Below, piece after piece: positions 8,789 through 17,830 of a DNA stretch of 64,000 nt. The DNA is from Propioniciclava flava (lineage in GTDB: Bacteria; Actinomycetota; Actinomycetes; Propionibacteriales; Propionibacteriaceae): positions 1-64,000 of the forward strand of contig NZ_PPCV01000012.1 of the NCBI RefSeq assembly GCF_004126535.1. The letters are read 5' to 3'. Numbering within the stretch: position 1 is the first letter of the stretch; every line of letters begins with the position of its first letter. The position numbers and the translations under genes are program-made. The notes under the pieces were generated by a model. It saw only the letters and a program-made list of their open reading frames with translations. It did no database searches and was not told the origin of the DNA.

Positions 8789-9226
8789 TCAGCGTTCTGC
8801 CAAGGGCAAGCACAGACGAGGGGTGGGACCGGCGCCGAAGCGGTAGTCGTATTGGTGCCCCTGCACCTCCACGATGACCGCCATGCCCTCTTCGAGGGCC
8901 TGGGTGGAGTAACTGCCCGGTTGCGGGCACCCCCACGATCCGTCATTCCAGACCACCGCACGCGCGCTGATGACGGTGAGGTGGGTGACATCGACGCCGC
9001 GCGAGGCCAGATCTGCGCGGATGGCGGCAAGGCGGTCGTCGGGGAGGGCCGTCGGGGTCCCGGTCTGGTCGGGCATCGGCGCGGCGGTCTCAAACCGCCG
9101 ATCGGGTGAGGCCGAGGCGTCCGAGGAACTCGGGACGGGGTGGGACGGAGTGCTCGATGGTGTCACGGTTCCTCCTGCGCAGCCAGTGAGGAGTGTCACG
9201 GCCGTCACGGCGACGAGTGTCCGCAT
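8789..9226 (-). CDS. Putative lipoprotein
   Basis: The 145-residue product has a lipoprotein signal (MRTLVAVTAVTLLTGCAGG) with cysteine 15 as the likely acylated residue. A Ser/Pro/Thr-rich linker follows. The C-terminal domain contains VVWNDGSWGCPQPGSYSTQAL, a pattern I have seen in uncharacterised bacterial and cyanobacterial exported proteins; it has no known function. The start is set by AAGGAGG 5 nt upstream of the ATG at 9226; an earlier in-frame ATG at 9298 would destroy the signal peptide. It lies just beyond the terminator of the subtilase gene. Confidence 0.78.
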   Translation of the reverse strand: MRTLVAVTAVTLLTGCAGGTVTPSSTPSHPVPSSSDASASPDRRFETAAPMPDQTGTPTALPDDRLAAIRADLASRGVDVTHLTVISARAVVWNDGSWGCPQPGSYSTQALEEGMAVIVEVQGHQYDYRFGAGPTPRLCLPLAER

Positions 9227-9282
9227 GATCCCTCCTTCACGAGGCGGTTCAACGTCAAGGCTAATGAGAGTGGGCAAAGGGT

Positions 9283-9317
9283 GGGGCCGCACCGACACGG
9301 TGCGTCGGTGCGGCCCC
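9283..9317 (-). terminator. Terminator of the subtilase gene
   Basis: Arms 9283-9296 and 9304-9317 form a perfect 14-bp GC-rich stem with a 7-nt loop, 15 bp past the stop of the S8 peptidase. On the minus strand a short T-rich stretch (CCCTTTGCCC) follows. Confidence 0.8.
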
Positions 9318-9331
9318 GGAGGGGAGATGGG

Positions 9332-12300
9332 TCAGCGCCGCCGCAGCAGGATCGCTTCGTTCGGCCCGGACGTGTTGTCCATCACCACCACCATGACGCC
9401 TTCAGGGCGCTGATCCGCGAAAGCGGCAGCGTCCACGCGGGAGGGAACCTTGACGTGACGGGCCCCCACCTTCAGCGACACAGACTGACCATTCTCGATG
9501 GCAGGCTTCCACGGGTTGTACTTCGCCGTCCCGTCGAAGGCATCGGTAGCTGCCCCGTTGGCGATCGAGGAGATCTTCCCGGTGTAGCTGAAGGTCCCCG
9601 ATGCCTGCGTGATACCCAACGTGCTCGCCTTGACCGGCAGCAGCGTCGTGCTGTTGTCGGTGGGGGAGAACGCCATGTAGCCCGCAGCGGTGGTCGCCTT
9701 GGTCGCCACGTTGTAGACGAACACCTCGTTGCGGCCATCGGCCGAGCCCGAACGGACCAACCCCGAATCCACCGCAGACACGATGTAATCCGTGGTGCCG
9801 TCGTTGTTGGTGTCGACCAGGACCTGCGACTCGTTGCGAGCGGCATTGGAGTAGCGGTCATAGCTGTTCATGGCGAACACCAGCAGCTTGTCGCCGCTGC
9901 TACCCAGATCGCTGGACTGGACGCCCAGGGCACGAAGGTCGATGCCAGGTTCTCCCTTCACGGTAGCGTCGCGGCGGGCGTCCACCAGGCCGAGCTGATA
10001 GACGTCGGCGGTCGTGTCGATAGCCCCGCGCCGGTTCGACAGCTCAAGCTGCAGATTCGGCCGAGTGACGCCACCGCGGTTGTCGACCCCGAGTGCGGTA
10101 TCGATCCCGACCGACGACGCCTCGACGCCCTCCGTGGCCGGAACGTCGCTCGACGCCGCCGCATCGTCGGTCGATGCCTCCGCTTGATCGGATGCCGCAT
10201 CGTTGCCCGCTGCCGTCGTACCCGTCAGGACACGAGGACGCCCATGATCGGGACGCAGTGACGCAGAGACATCGGACGCTGCGCGGGGCACCAGGAGCCA
10301 CGGGACGCGGAGTTGCTGGCCCGGGGCGTTCAGCACGACGTTGCCCGACGCCTCATAGAAGGCGAAGCCACCCGCCAAAGCGGAGCCGACCTTGTCCATG
10401 TCCACCCGAACATTCACGGTGACCGACGCGGACCTGCCAGGCATGACGGTGACGCGGCGCGTGTTGAAGGTCACCGAGGCAGGTCGACTCTGGGGAGTGG
10501 CCTCGTTGGACAGGGTGAAGGTGACCGGAGTGCGGCCATGGTTGGTCAACGTGATCCGCTTGTGATCGGTGATCTTCTTGTTCGATTCGGCGAAGCCGAA
10601 GCTCAAGGTGGCCTCACGGAACCGGCCATCGTCGGTGGTGTAGCTATCGCCGACGACCGTCACCTGGCTGGCAACGGACTGCTTGACGTCGATGAGGCCG
10701 GTACCGCCGAGCGTCATGCGGTAGTCGCCAACCTTGCTCGGATCGGCAGTGTTGACGAGGTTGGCGGCAATGTCTTGGGACGACCACTGCGGATGAGCCT
10801 GCACGTTCAAGGCGGCGACGCCCGCGACGTGTGGTGCGGCCATCGAGGTTCCCGACTTCACATCAGCGCCCGTGCCGCGGCCCACGCCCGCTGACACGGT
10901 CGATACCCCCGGCGCGGTCACATTCGCCTTCAAGCCCGAATCGCCGGTGCGTGGCCCACCGGAGCTGAAGGAGGCGAACTTCGTGAAGGCGGGATTGTCG
11001 AGGGGCTTGCTCGCCACAGTGATCGACTGGCCTGCTGCGGCGACGAGCTTGTCGCCGTCATCGGTGGCGGCGCTGCCGAGGACCCCGCGCACGCCCAGGA
11101 ACGGAATGGTCACCGTGAACGGTGCCCCCGTGTCGGGATTAGCGGTAATGGGGCCCTCGAAGGGCGGGAAGTTGGCCGACGTGTCGATCATGATCGCGGC
11201 TGCGGCCCCGGCTTCCTGGGCGTAGATCGGACGCGCAGCCCGAGCGCAGGTGCCGCGCACCGAAACAGCGACCTGGTTGCCGCCCTTCTTGATGCCGTTC
11301 TTGGTGTAGGCGTCCACCGAGCACCCCAGCGCTTCGTTCTCGCTGGTCTGCGGATCGTCCTTCAAGACGACGACCGTCAAGGGTGTCGACGGGAGCGGCG
11401 TGGCCGCGTTCGCATTGACCGCAGAGATCGTGGAACGGTCGGCGAAGGTGAGCGTGGCACCGGGGAACTGTGCGGTCGCATCATTGGCGGCGACGCTGGC
11501 CACCCCTCGCCCGGTCCCCGGCGAGCCGGTCAGGTAGGGATTCGGGCCGGAGTTGCCGGCCGACGCAACGACAACCACGCCAGCCCCGACGGCGTTCGAC
11601 GCTGCGACCGCGGACGGGTCGTCGGCTGTCCCGTAGCTCGACCCCAGCGACATGTTGATGACGTTGACGCCATCCGCGACGGCGCGATCGATGGCCTCGG
11701 TGGTGACGTCGGTCGTGCCCGTGCACCCGAAGACCTTGTAGGCGTACAGGTCAACCTGCGGGGCGACGCCCGGGCCGATCGTCCAGGCTTGGGAGGCCGT
11801 GGCCGCGTTGTAGGGGCCGGAGTAGGAGCGGCCCTCGGCGGTCACCCCGCCGCCACCGGTCGTGCCAGCGACATGGGTGCCGTGCCCGTTGCAGTCCAGC
11901 GGGTTCGGATCGGGTTTGGGGACGCTGCCCTTTTGCTCGGCGTCGTAGGCGTTGCCCACGAAGTCCCAGCCACCCTTGACGCGTGGCGCTCCCGGGCCGA
12001 ACAAGGCCGGATTCGCGGCTTGGGCCTCACCGGCAAGGGCAGTGCGGAACGCGTCCGTCGTGCCCGGACCCGCGAAATCGGCGTGGGTGTAGTCGATGCC
12101 CGTGTCGATGATGCCGACCTTGATGTTCTTGCCGGTGTAGCCCGTGTCCTGCCAGACCTGCGGGACGCCGAGATAGGGCACGGAGGTGGCGTTGTCCAGG
12201 CGATGAATCTCGACGGGATGGACCGCCTTCACGCCTGCGAGGCCCGCGAGCGTCGACAATTCCGCACCGGAGACTTGCACCTTGACGCCGTTATAGGCGT

Positions 12301-12634
12301 CTTGCATCTCTGCCAAGACGGTGCCGCCGACTTTCTTTGTCGTGTCGACGACGCCCTTTTGCTGGCGTTTGAGCTGATCGCGCACGGCGGCCTTCTGGCC
12401 GGTGTCGAGTTCGCGATCCTGCTTGGCTTCCACGACAGTGACCGGGTCGTCGCTGAGTTCAACGATGACTTTGACGGGGGCTTTGTCGAGGGAGGAGGGG
12501 GTCAGTTTACTGTCAATCTTTCCGCCGGGGGCCGTCGTCAGGCCGTCGTTTCCGACGACCGGGGCGGCCTGGACGGAGAGGGGCGCGGCAAGCGCCACGA
12601 CGGCGACTCCCGCGAGATATTTCCACGTGCGCAC
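9332..12634 (-). CDS. Secreted subtilisin-like serine peptidase (S8) with PA insert
   Basis: This 1100-residue exported protease has a signal peptide (LAGVAVVALAAPLSVQA), an I9-like propeptide (residues about 50-145) and an S8 domain with Asp177 (VGIIDTGID), His251 (NGHGTHVAG), oxyanion Asn361 (ASAGNSGP) and Ser597 (GTSMAAPHVAG). A protease-associated domain is inserted at about 415-545. About 500 further residues look like beta-sandwich domains. No cell-wall anchor is seen at the C-terminus (EAILLRRR), so it is probably released or loosely bound. The start is GTG at 12634. It is monocistronic with a strong terminator, and a 16-bp palindrome lies 82 bp upstream of the start. Confidence 0.93.
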   Translation of the reverse strand: MRTWKYLAGVAVVALAAPLSVQAAPVVGNDGLTTAPGGKIDSKLTPSSLDKAPVKVIVELSDDPVTVVEAKQDRELDTGQKAAVRDQLKRQQKGVVDTTKKVGGTVLAEMQDAYNGVKVQVSGAELSTLAGLAGVKAVHPVEIHRLDNATSVPYLGVPQVWQDTGYTGKNIKVGIIDTGIDYTHADFAGPGTTDAFRTALAGEAQAANPALFGPGAPRVKGGWDFVGNAYDAEQKGSVPKPDPNPLDCNGHGTHVAGTTGGGGVTAEGRSYSGPYNAATASQAWTIGPGVAPQVDLYAYKVFGCTGTTDVTTEAIDRAVADGVNVINMSLGSSYGTADDPSAVAASNAVGAGVVVVASAGNSGPNPYLTGSPGTGRGVASVAANDATAQFPGATLTFADRSTISAVNANAATPLPSTPLTVVVLKDDPQTSENEALGCSVDAYTKNGIKKGGNQVAVSVRGTCARAARPIYAQEAGAAAAIMIDTSANFPPFEGPITANPDTGAPFTVTIPFLGVRGVLGSAATDDGDKLVAAAGQSITVASKPLDNPAFTKFASFSSGGPRTGDSGLKANVTAPGVSTVSAGVGRGTGADVKSGTSMAAPHVAGVAALNVQAHPQWSSQDIAANLVNTADPSKVGDYRMTLGGTGLIDVKQSVASQVTVVGDSYTTDDGRFREATLSFGFAESNKKITDHKRITLTNHGRTPVTFTLSNEATPQSRPASVTFNTRRVTVMPGRSASVTVNVRVDMDKVGSALAGGFAFYEASGNVVLNAPGQQLRVPWLLVPRAASDVSASLRPDHGRPRVLTGTTAAGNDAASDQAEASTDDAAASSDVPATEGVEASSVGIDTALGVDNRGGVTRPNLQLELSNRRGAIDTTADVYQLGLVDARRDATVKGEPGIDLRALGVQSSDLGSSGDKLLVFAMNSYDRYSNAARNESQVLVDTNNDGTTDYIVSAVDSGLVRSGSADGRNEVFVYNVATKATTAAGYMAFSPTDNSTTLLPVKASTLGITQASGTFSYTGKISSIANGAATDAFDGTAKYNPWKPAIENGQSVSLKVGARHVKVPSRVDAAAFADQRPEGVMVVVMDNTSGPNEAILLRRR

Positions 12635-12941
12635 CTTGGGGGCCTTTCGTTGGACGGGGGTTGTCCTGCACGCCGCCTGTCACGTTGGCGGTTAGGTCTG
12701 ACATTAGGGTGCGGCGCAGACAATTGTCTGCCCCAACGCGATGTTGCCCGTCGGGCGGACCCTCGCGCGAACCCTGTTCGCAACGCTGTTTGTTTGCTTG
12801 TTCGGCCAAGACCGGCGCCCCAGTGAGGGCCGACGAGGGAATCTGCTGGCAACACGAATGCTGCCGCGATGATGGGCCGCAGCCCAACGAGAAGAACGCG
12901 ACCGAAACGCCGATGCGCACGCGCAACCACGGACCGCTGTT
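12635..12941. other. Gene-free region upstream of the subtilase
   Basis: These 307 bp hold no convincing coding frame. They contain a perfect palindrome (12716-12731), a second inverted repeat GCGAAC-CCT-GTTCGC (12767-12781) and presumably the promoter of the subtilase. The deacylase gene on the right ends at 12942. Confidence 0.5.
12716..12731. promoter_or_regulatory. Perfect 16-bp palindrome, candidate operator
   Basis: GCAGACAATTGTCTGC reads the same on both strands. It lies 82 bp upstream of the subtilase start, where a repressor or activator dimer could act. No regulator gene is adjacent, so the binding protein is unknown. Confidence 0.5.
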
Positions 12942-13412
12942 TCAGCTCAGAAGGTCGGCCACGTCAGCACCCAAGGCGGCGAGGAGTGCGTCGGCGTCGA
13001 GCGTGATGCCGACGCCTGGGGCGCCGCCCCCGATCGAAATCCGGCGTCCTTGGATGCTCGCGTCGGCGATCACCGGCCATGCCGTCGTCGCGCCGAGGGG
13101 CGTGATCGTGCCGCGGACGTAGCCCGTCACAGCCTGCGCCGTCTCGGCGTCCGGCATGGAGATCCGCGATACGCCCAGCCAGGCGCGGAGCTTGGGCCAG
13201 CTGAACGTGCCCACGCCAGGGACCAGCACGAAGACGTAGTCGTCGGGGCCCCGTCGCACCACCAGCGTCTTGACCAGATCGTTGACGTCCACGCCTCGTG
13301 CGGCGGCCGCTTCAGGAAGCGACGTTAAGGGGCCGTCGTGCTGGGTGGCCTCGAAGTCGAGCCCCAACGCCGTCGCGGCCTGGATTGCGGGTGTGATGGG
13401 CACGCCCACCAC
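12942..13412 (-). CDS. YbaK/EbsC-family aminoacyl-tRNA deacylase
   Basis: This 156-residue single-domain protein belongs to the family that hydrolyses mischarged tRNA such as Cys-tRNA(Pro). Features are LVKTLVVRRGPDDYVFVLVPG with the invariant lysine, GYVRGTITPLG in the active-site loop, and a final ISIGGGAPGVGITLDADALLAALGA. Several GTG codons cluster at the 5' end, so the start is uncertain by up to four codons. It could instead be an editing domain of other specificity. Confidence 0.85.
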   Translation of the reverse strand: MVGVPITPAIQAATALGLDFEATQHDGPLTSLPEAAAARGVDVNDLVKTLVVRRGPDDYVFVLVPGVGTFSWPKLRAWLGVSRISMPDAETAQAVTGYVRGTITPLGATTAWPVIADASIQGRRISIGGGAPGVGITLDADALLAALGADVADLLS

Positions 13413-13472
13413 CGTAGGCGCTCAGGGCCGCTCGTGGTCGAACGAGGACGGGGTGCGGACCGGCCGGTGGAC

Positions 13473-14657
13473 TCAGGCCGTCGTCGTCGCCTGGCGACGC
13501 CCCCGGACGACAGGTGCGAGGGCAAAGACTGCGATTCCGGCCACGATGAGTAGGCAGAGGCTGACCCGCAGGTTGGTGAGGTCGCTCACCGCGCCGATGA
13601 TGGGGGAGCAGGCCAAGAACCCGATGCGCAGCAGCCAACTCACCAGCGTGATGCCGGTGCCCTCGGGCAGGCCTGGCAGGCGTCCGGCGGCGGCGTAGGC
13701 GGCAGGGATGACCGTGGCGCAGCCGAACCCGGCGAGGGCGTAGCCGACCATGACGCTGATGAGTCCGGGGGCGGTGACGACCAAAATGCCGCCGACGGCG
13801 ATCAGGACTCCGCCCGTCTTGATGACGGCGACCCGGCCCCAACGGTCAGTGGCGGGGTCGCCCAGGAGGCGCCCGACGAACTGGGAGCCCAGCATGATCG
13901 TGTACCCGAAACCGGCCACCCCCGCCGTGGCTCCGAGGTTCTGCACGAGATAGACGGCCGACCAGTTGAACGCGATGTCCTCGACCAGCGAACCAGCGAT
14001 GGCAAGCACCGCCAGGGGCAAAATGACGGACCAGGCGCCTGCCGGGAGCTTGGTGGGCGGTGTGGGTGCGTCCACCGGGGTCTCCGCCGCAGCGTTCACC
14101 GGCAACCGGCCCAGCCAGGTCGCCAGGGCGGCCAGCACGACGGTGAACGCGGCGACCCCGGACAGGTGGAGGCCCAGCGGGATGTGCATCCCGGCAGCGA
14201 TGGCGCCCACCAGCCCTCCGAGGGTCGCTCCCAGGCTCCACAAGGCGTGCAGGGAGTTGATGATGGTGCGCCGGTAGGCGTCCTCGACGATGACGCCGTG
14301 GACGTTCTGGGCGGCGTCCACGATCGAGTCAGTAAAGCCCGCGATGGCGATCGCGATCGCAAACACGGCGAACACGGGTGCGAAGCCAGCCAGGGAAACC
14401 GCCAGCGCCATGACGATAGTGCCCCCGAGGGACACGGCCTGGGCGCCGAACCGGCGGATCAAGGGCGCGGGTAGCGCTGAGGCGAGCATCGCCGCCAGTG
14501 GACTGATTGCCACCATCAGGCCGAACGCCGTGTTGCTCAGGTCGAAGGACGCCTTGATCTCTGGATAGCGGGGCAACAGGCCCGCCATCATCAGCCCGTT
14601 GGTGAAGAAGAACAACGAGATGCCGGTGCGAGCGCGCACGGGATTCAAGGACGCCAC
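13473..14657 (-). CDS. MFS transporter (YbjJ-like)
   Basis: The 394-residue product has about 12 hydrophobic helices with the MFS layout: an N-terminal NGLMMAGLLPRYPEIKASF loop, a central hydrophilic linker (residues 195-210) and PATDRWGRVAVIKTGG as the C-half motif A. It is most like the YbjJ/fucose-permease type of efflux or sugar transporters. The substrate is unknown. GTG at 14657 is the start. It is not in an obvious operon; glnS lies 78 bp upstream on the same strand. Confidence 0.82.
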   Translation of the reverse strand: MASLNPVRARTGISLFFFTNGLMMAGLLPRYPEIKASFDLSNTAFGLMVAISPLAAMLASALPAPLIRRFGAQAVSLGGTIVMALAVSLAGFAPVFAVFAIAIAIAGFTDSIVDAAQNVHGVIVEDAYRRTIINSLHALWSLGATLGGLVGAIAAGMHIPLGLHLSGVAAFTVVLAALATWLGRLPVNAAAETPVDAPTPPTKLPAGAWSVILPLAVLAIAGSLVEDIAFNWSAVYLVQNLGATAGVAGFGYTIMLGSQFVGRLLGDPATDRWGRVAVIKTGGVLIAVGGILVVTAPGLISVMVGYALAGFGCATVIPAAYAAAGRLPGLPEGTGITLVSWLLRIGFLACSPIIGAVSDLTNLRVSLCLLIVAGIAVFALAPVVRGRRQATTTA

Positions 14658-14734
14658 GAGCGTGGAGTTTACTGTGCGGCGAAGGTTAGAGCACTTGGGG
14701 GTGTCCTCACCTCGAAAAGGAGAGCTCTACCTTG

Positions 14735-16420
14735 TCAGCTGCGCTTCTGGACGGCCGCCCACTCGTCGCGTAGGCCGACGGTCCGGTGGAAGAGGCCTGG
14801 GAGGTCGGGGTCGGCGGCGAAGTAGCCCAGCCGCTCGAACTGCACCACCTCGCCGGGTTCGGCGTCGGCCAGTGCGGCCTCCAGCTTCGCTCCCCGCAGC
14901 GTCTCTCGGCTCGCCGGATTCAGGTCGTCGAGCGGCTCCCCGGTCTCTGCCCCCGGCACCTCGGTCGCGAACAGCCGGTCATACAGGTTCACGGTCGCGT
15001 CCCACGCGTGCGGTGCGGACACCCAGTGCATCGTCGACTTCACCTTGCGGCCATCGGGCGAATCGCCGCCACGCGTCTGCGGATCATAGGTGGCGTTGAC
15101 CTGGACGACGCGGCCGTCGAGATCCTTGATGACATCGGTGGCCGTGACAAAGTAAGCGCCGCGCAGGCGCACCTCGCGCCCGGGAGAGAGCCGGAAGTAC
15201 TTCGGGGGCGGCACCTCGGCGAAGTCCTCGGCCTCGATCCACAGTTCCCCAGAGAACGCGACCTGACGGGTGCCGTCTGCGGGATCCTTCGGGTTGTTGG
15301 CCAGTTCGAAGTACTCCACGACGGGGTTGCCCTCGGCGTCCGTGGGCCAGTTCGTCAGCACCAGTTTGAGGGGGTGCAGCACCGCCATCCGGCGGCGTGA
15401 GGAGCGATCCAGGTCGCGCCGCACGAAGCTCTCCAACTCCTCAATGGCCTTGCGGGAGTTGGTCTTGGTGATGCCGATCGCGTCGCAGAAGGCCCGCAAC
15501 GCGGTGGCGGGGTAGCCGCGACGACGCAGGCCGCGCAGCGTGGGCATGCGTGGATCGTCCCACCCGTCGACGACGCCCTCTTCGACGAGCTTGCGCAGCC
15601 GCCGCTTCGACGTGATGGTGTGCGTCAACTCCAGGCGGGCGAACTCGCGCTGCTTCGGCGGCGCCGAGGCCAGCGGAAGCTGGTTCAAAAACCACTCGTA
15701 CAAGGGACGATGCGACTCGAACTCCAGCGTGCACAGTGAATGCGTCGTGCCTTCGATGGCGTCGGACTGGCCGTGGGCCCAGTCGTAGGTGGGATAGATA
15801 GGCCAGGCGTCCCCGGTGTTGTGGTGATGGGCGTGGCGAATCCGGTACATGACCGGGTCGCGCATCTGCATGTTCTCGTGCGCCATGTCGATCTTGGCGC
15901 GCAGGACGCGTGAGCCGTCGGGGAACTCGCCGGCGCGCATCCGCCGCAGCAGGTCGAGGTTCTCTTTAGGCGTCCGATCCCGATCGGGGGAGTTGACGCC
16001 CGGAACGCCGAAGCTGCCCCGGTTGGCGGACATGGTCTCCGCGTCCTGATCGTCGACATAGGCCAAGCCCTTGCTGACCAGGAGTTCTGCCCACTCGTAC
16101 AACTCACCGAAGTAGTCCGAGGCGTGGCACACCGAGACTGGGTGGAAACCGAGCCACTCAATGTCGTCGACGATGGACTCGACGTACTCGACATCTTCGG
16201 CGTCAGGGTTGGTGTCGTCGAGGCGCAACACAGTGGTGCCCTCGAAATCCTTGGCGACGCCAAAGTCGACGGTGATGGCCTTGAGGTGACCGATGTGAAG
16301 GTAGCCGTTGGGTTCGGGAGGGAACCTCGTCTGGACGCGTCCCCCGTACGTGCCCTGCGCGTTGTCGGCACGGACGATGTCGCGGATGAAGTCGCTGGCT
16401 CCGGACGGGGAATCGGTCAT
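14735..16420 (-). CDS. glnS: Glutaminyl-tRNA synthetase
   Basis: The 561-residue class I synthetase charges tRNA(Gln) directly. It shows the HIGH box (PNGYLHIGH, residues 38-45), the second class I motif as TITSKRRLRKLV, then the GlnRS-specific GWDDPRMPTLRGLRRRGYPATALRAF block and a two-barrel anticodon domain (ELWIEAEDF, FRLSPGREVRLRGAYF). Many actinobacteria make Gln-tRNA indirectly with GatCAB, so a GlnRS is notable; family phylogenies usually attribute bacterial copies to transfer. The ATG at 16420 starts a normal N-terminus. Confidence 0.93.
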   Translation of the reverse strand: MTDSPSGASDFIRDIVRADNAQGTYGGRVQTRFPPEPNGYLHIGHLKAITVDFGVAKDFEGTTVLRLDDTNPDAEDVEYVESIVDDIEWLGFHPVSVCHASDYFGELYEWAELLVSKGLAYVDDQDAETMSANRGSFGVPGVNSPDRDRTPKENLDLLRRMRAGEFPDGSRVLRAKIDMAHENMQMRDPVMYRIRHAHHHNTGDAWPIYPTYDWAHGQSDAIEGTTHSLCTLEFESHRPLYEWFLNQLPLASAPPKQREFARLELTHTITSKRRLRKLVEEGVVDGWDDPRMPTLRGLRRRGYPATALRAFCDAIGITKTNSRKAIEELESFVRRDLDRSSRRRMAVLHPLKLVLTNWPTDAEGNPVVEYFELANNPKDPADGTRQVAFSGELWIEAEDFAEVPPPKYFRLSPGREVRLRGAYFVTATDVIKDLDGRVVQVNATYDPQTRGGDSPDGRKVKSTMHWVSAPHAWDATVNLYDRLFATEVPGAETGEPLDDLNPASRETLRGAKLEAALADAEPGEVVQFERLGYFAADPDLPGLFHRTVGLRDEWAAVQKRS

Positions 16421-16735
16421 AGGCGAAGATTACCGAATCCGGGCCTCTACGCTCGCCGCGGTGGTCTTGGCTCCGCCGTCAGGTTGGCACGTCCGGCTGA
16501 CCTGACGGCAGCGGGGGAGGCGTCGTGGCCGCTGGCGTCCTGTCAGGCAAAGGTTGCAGCCCGCACCGCAAGGTCACCGGATCTCGATCATTCCATGAAC
16601 TGTTATGGATTCCGGGACGGCCTGAAAGGTGCTGAACTCCCTGTCTCTGAGCGGTTGACAGGCTCTTGGATCTGCGGCAACACTTCTCTCAACCGGGCAG
16701 GTTGATCATGGATTGAAAACCAACTGGAGGTCGCT

Positions 16736-17059
16736 GTGAAAACCTTACTTCGGACGCTAATCGTGGCTTTGGGCCTGGTTGTGGTAGTGGGTGGGTCCAC
16801 GCCAGCTCATGCGGCAATGTCGTATTCAGCAGGGCACTCGTGCGGGGTCAATTATCGCTGCAATATCTGGACGAATTCGTCGGTGAATGCTTCTGTCGAA
16901 CACTCTTACAACGGTGTTGTTGTGGGATACTGGATGAGTGGCGGCTCGCACAGTTCTTCACGAAACGTGAGTGGTTGGACCCGGGCCGAGGCATACACGG
17001 GCGGCACCTTCCAGGGCAAGGGATCGAGTTGCACTTGCCGGTCCGGCTGCGGGGTGTAG
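16736..17059 (+). CDS. Small secreted Cys-rich peptide, bacteriocin candidate
   Basis: The 107-residue product has a clear signal peptide (TLIVALGLVVVVGGSTPAHA) that leaves about 80 mature residues. These have five cysteines in two groups (CGVNYRC near the start, CTCRSGC near the end), many Ser/Gly/Asn and no long hydrophobic stretch. The pattern SSSRNVSGWTRAEAY loosely recalls lactococcin-972-type peptides, but the match is too weak to name the family. CTGGAGG sits 5 nt upstream of the GTG. Codon 4 is TTA, rare in this GC-rich context, which hints at foreign origin or special regulation. It is the first gene of a run ending in an ABC exporter (17831-20636), the usual setting for exported antimicrobial or signalling peptides. 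Confidence 0.75.
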   Translation: MKTLLRTLIVALGLVVVVGGSTPAHAAMSYSAGHSCGVNYRCNIWTNSSVNASVEHSYNGVVVGYWMSGGSHSSSRNVSGWTRAEAYTGGTFQGKGSSCTCRSGCGV

Positions 17060-17070
17060 GGCGATTAGGA

Positions 17071-17736
17071 ATGCGCGTGCTGCTGAAGTGGTGGCTCCTC
17101 CTGGTGGGGGCCACCACCTCGCTCGTTCTCATGGCGGGCTGTGGTGTGGGCCCAACGCCCGTGGCTCCGCCCAGTCCCGATGCTCAAGGTTGGGCATCTG
17201 CGCCCTCGGATGATGCGGCCCTGTACGGGATGGCACTTGCTGAAGCGAAGGCCGGCGTGGGGCGCAACCTGGCTGATGTGCCCGACGTGACCTTGGTGCG
17301 TTGGGTCAAGCCCGCAGACTGGCCACAGGCTCAGGTCGCGTGCCTCGGCGAGGCTGGCTACGCGGCGACGGTGCGGCAGGGCGGGGTTTCCTATCCGACG
17401 GTGCCCGACGGGCAGGCAAGTGCGCTCCGGCGAGCAGCCTATGTGTGTGCCGCTTCCTATCCCGTTGACCCGAGGATTCATCTGCCGTGGTCGAGGGAGA
17501 TGGCGTCGAAGCAATACGCCTTCTTGACGACCACCTCCGTCCCCTGCGTGCGGGCGCTAGGGGTGAGCGTGGACGATCCTCCCTCCTTCGAGGTGTGGTA
17601 CGCGGGCATGCGTGACGGGAATGCGGTGTGGGATCCGTTTAGTGGGGCGGTGAAAGATCCCGAGGCTCTTGATGCCTTGTGGAATCAGTGCCCAGCGACG
17701 GCGCCGGATCTCTACCCATCAGACATCAAGGGATGA
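17071..17736 (+). CDS. Putative lipoprotein of the peptide-export operon
   Basis: The 221-residue product begins with a lipoprotein signal (LLLVGATTSLVLMAGCGVG, acylated Cys at about residue 24). The rest is an unrecognised extracytoplasmic domain with several cysteines (ACLGEAGY, AYVCAASYP, VPCVRALG, WNQCPAT) that could form disulfides. The ATG at 17071 has AGGA just upstream. It follows the peptide gene by 11 bp and precedes the exporter genes, so it may act in immunity or delivery. That role is inferred from position only. Confidence 0.75.
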   Translation: MRVLLKWWLLLVGATTSLVLMAGCGVGPTPVAPPSPDAQGWASAPSDDAALYGMALAEAKAGVGRNLADVPDVTLVRWVKPADWPQAQVACLGEAGYAATVRQGGVSYPTVPDGQASALRRAAYVCAASYPVDPRIHLPWSREMASKQYAFLTTTSVPCVRALGVSVDDPPSFEVWYAGMRDGNAVWDPFSGAVKDPEALDALWNQCPATAPDLYPSDIKG

Positions 17737-17830
17737 ATCGGTTGGCCCTGTCGAGGGTCCATGCCACGAGGGGAATTCGTGTGGAGACGGGCAGAACGTT
17801 CCTGACGATGACGGCTAAGGGAGAAGGGGC

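Noticed and set aside
12767-12781. LexA/SOS box (GCGAAC-CCT-GTTCGC)
   Set aside because: The centre is 3 bp, whereas the actinobacterial LexA box needs CGAAC-N4-GTTCG. The adjacent genes are also not SOS genes.
16441-16735. Possible tRNA or small RNA upstream of the peptide gene
   Set aside because: No cloverleaf or strong hairpin could be drawn; only a TTGACA at 16655-16660 without a matching -10 box.
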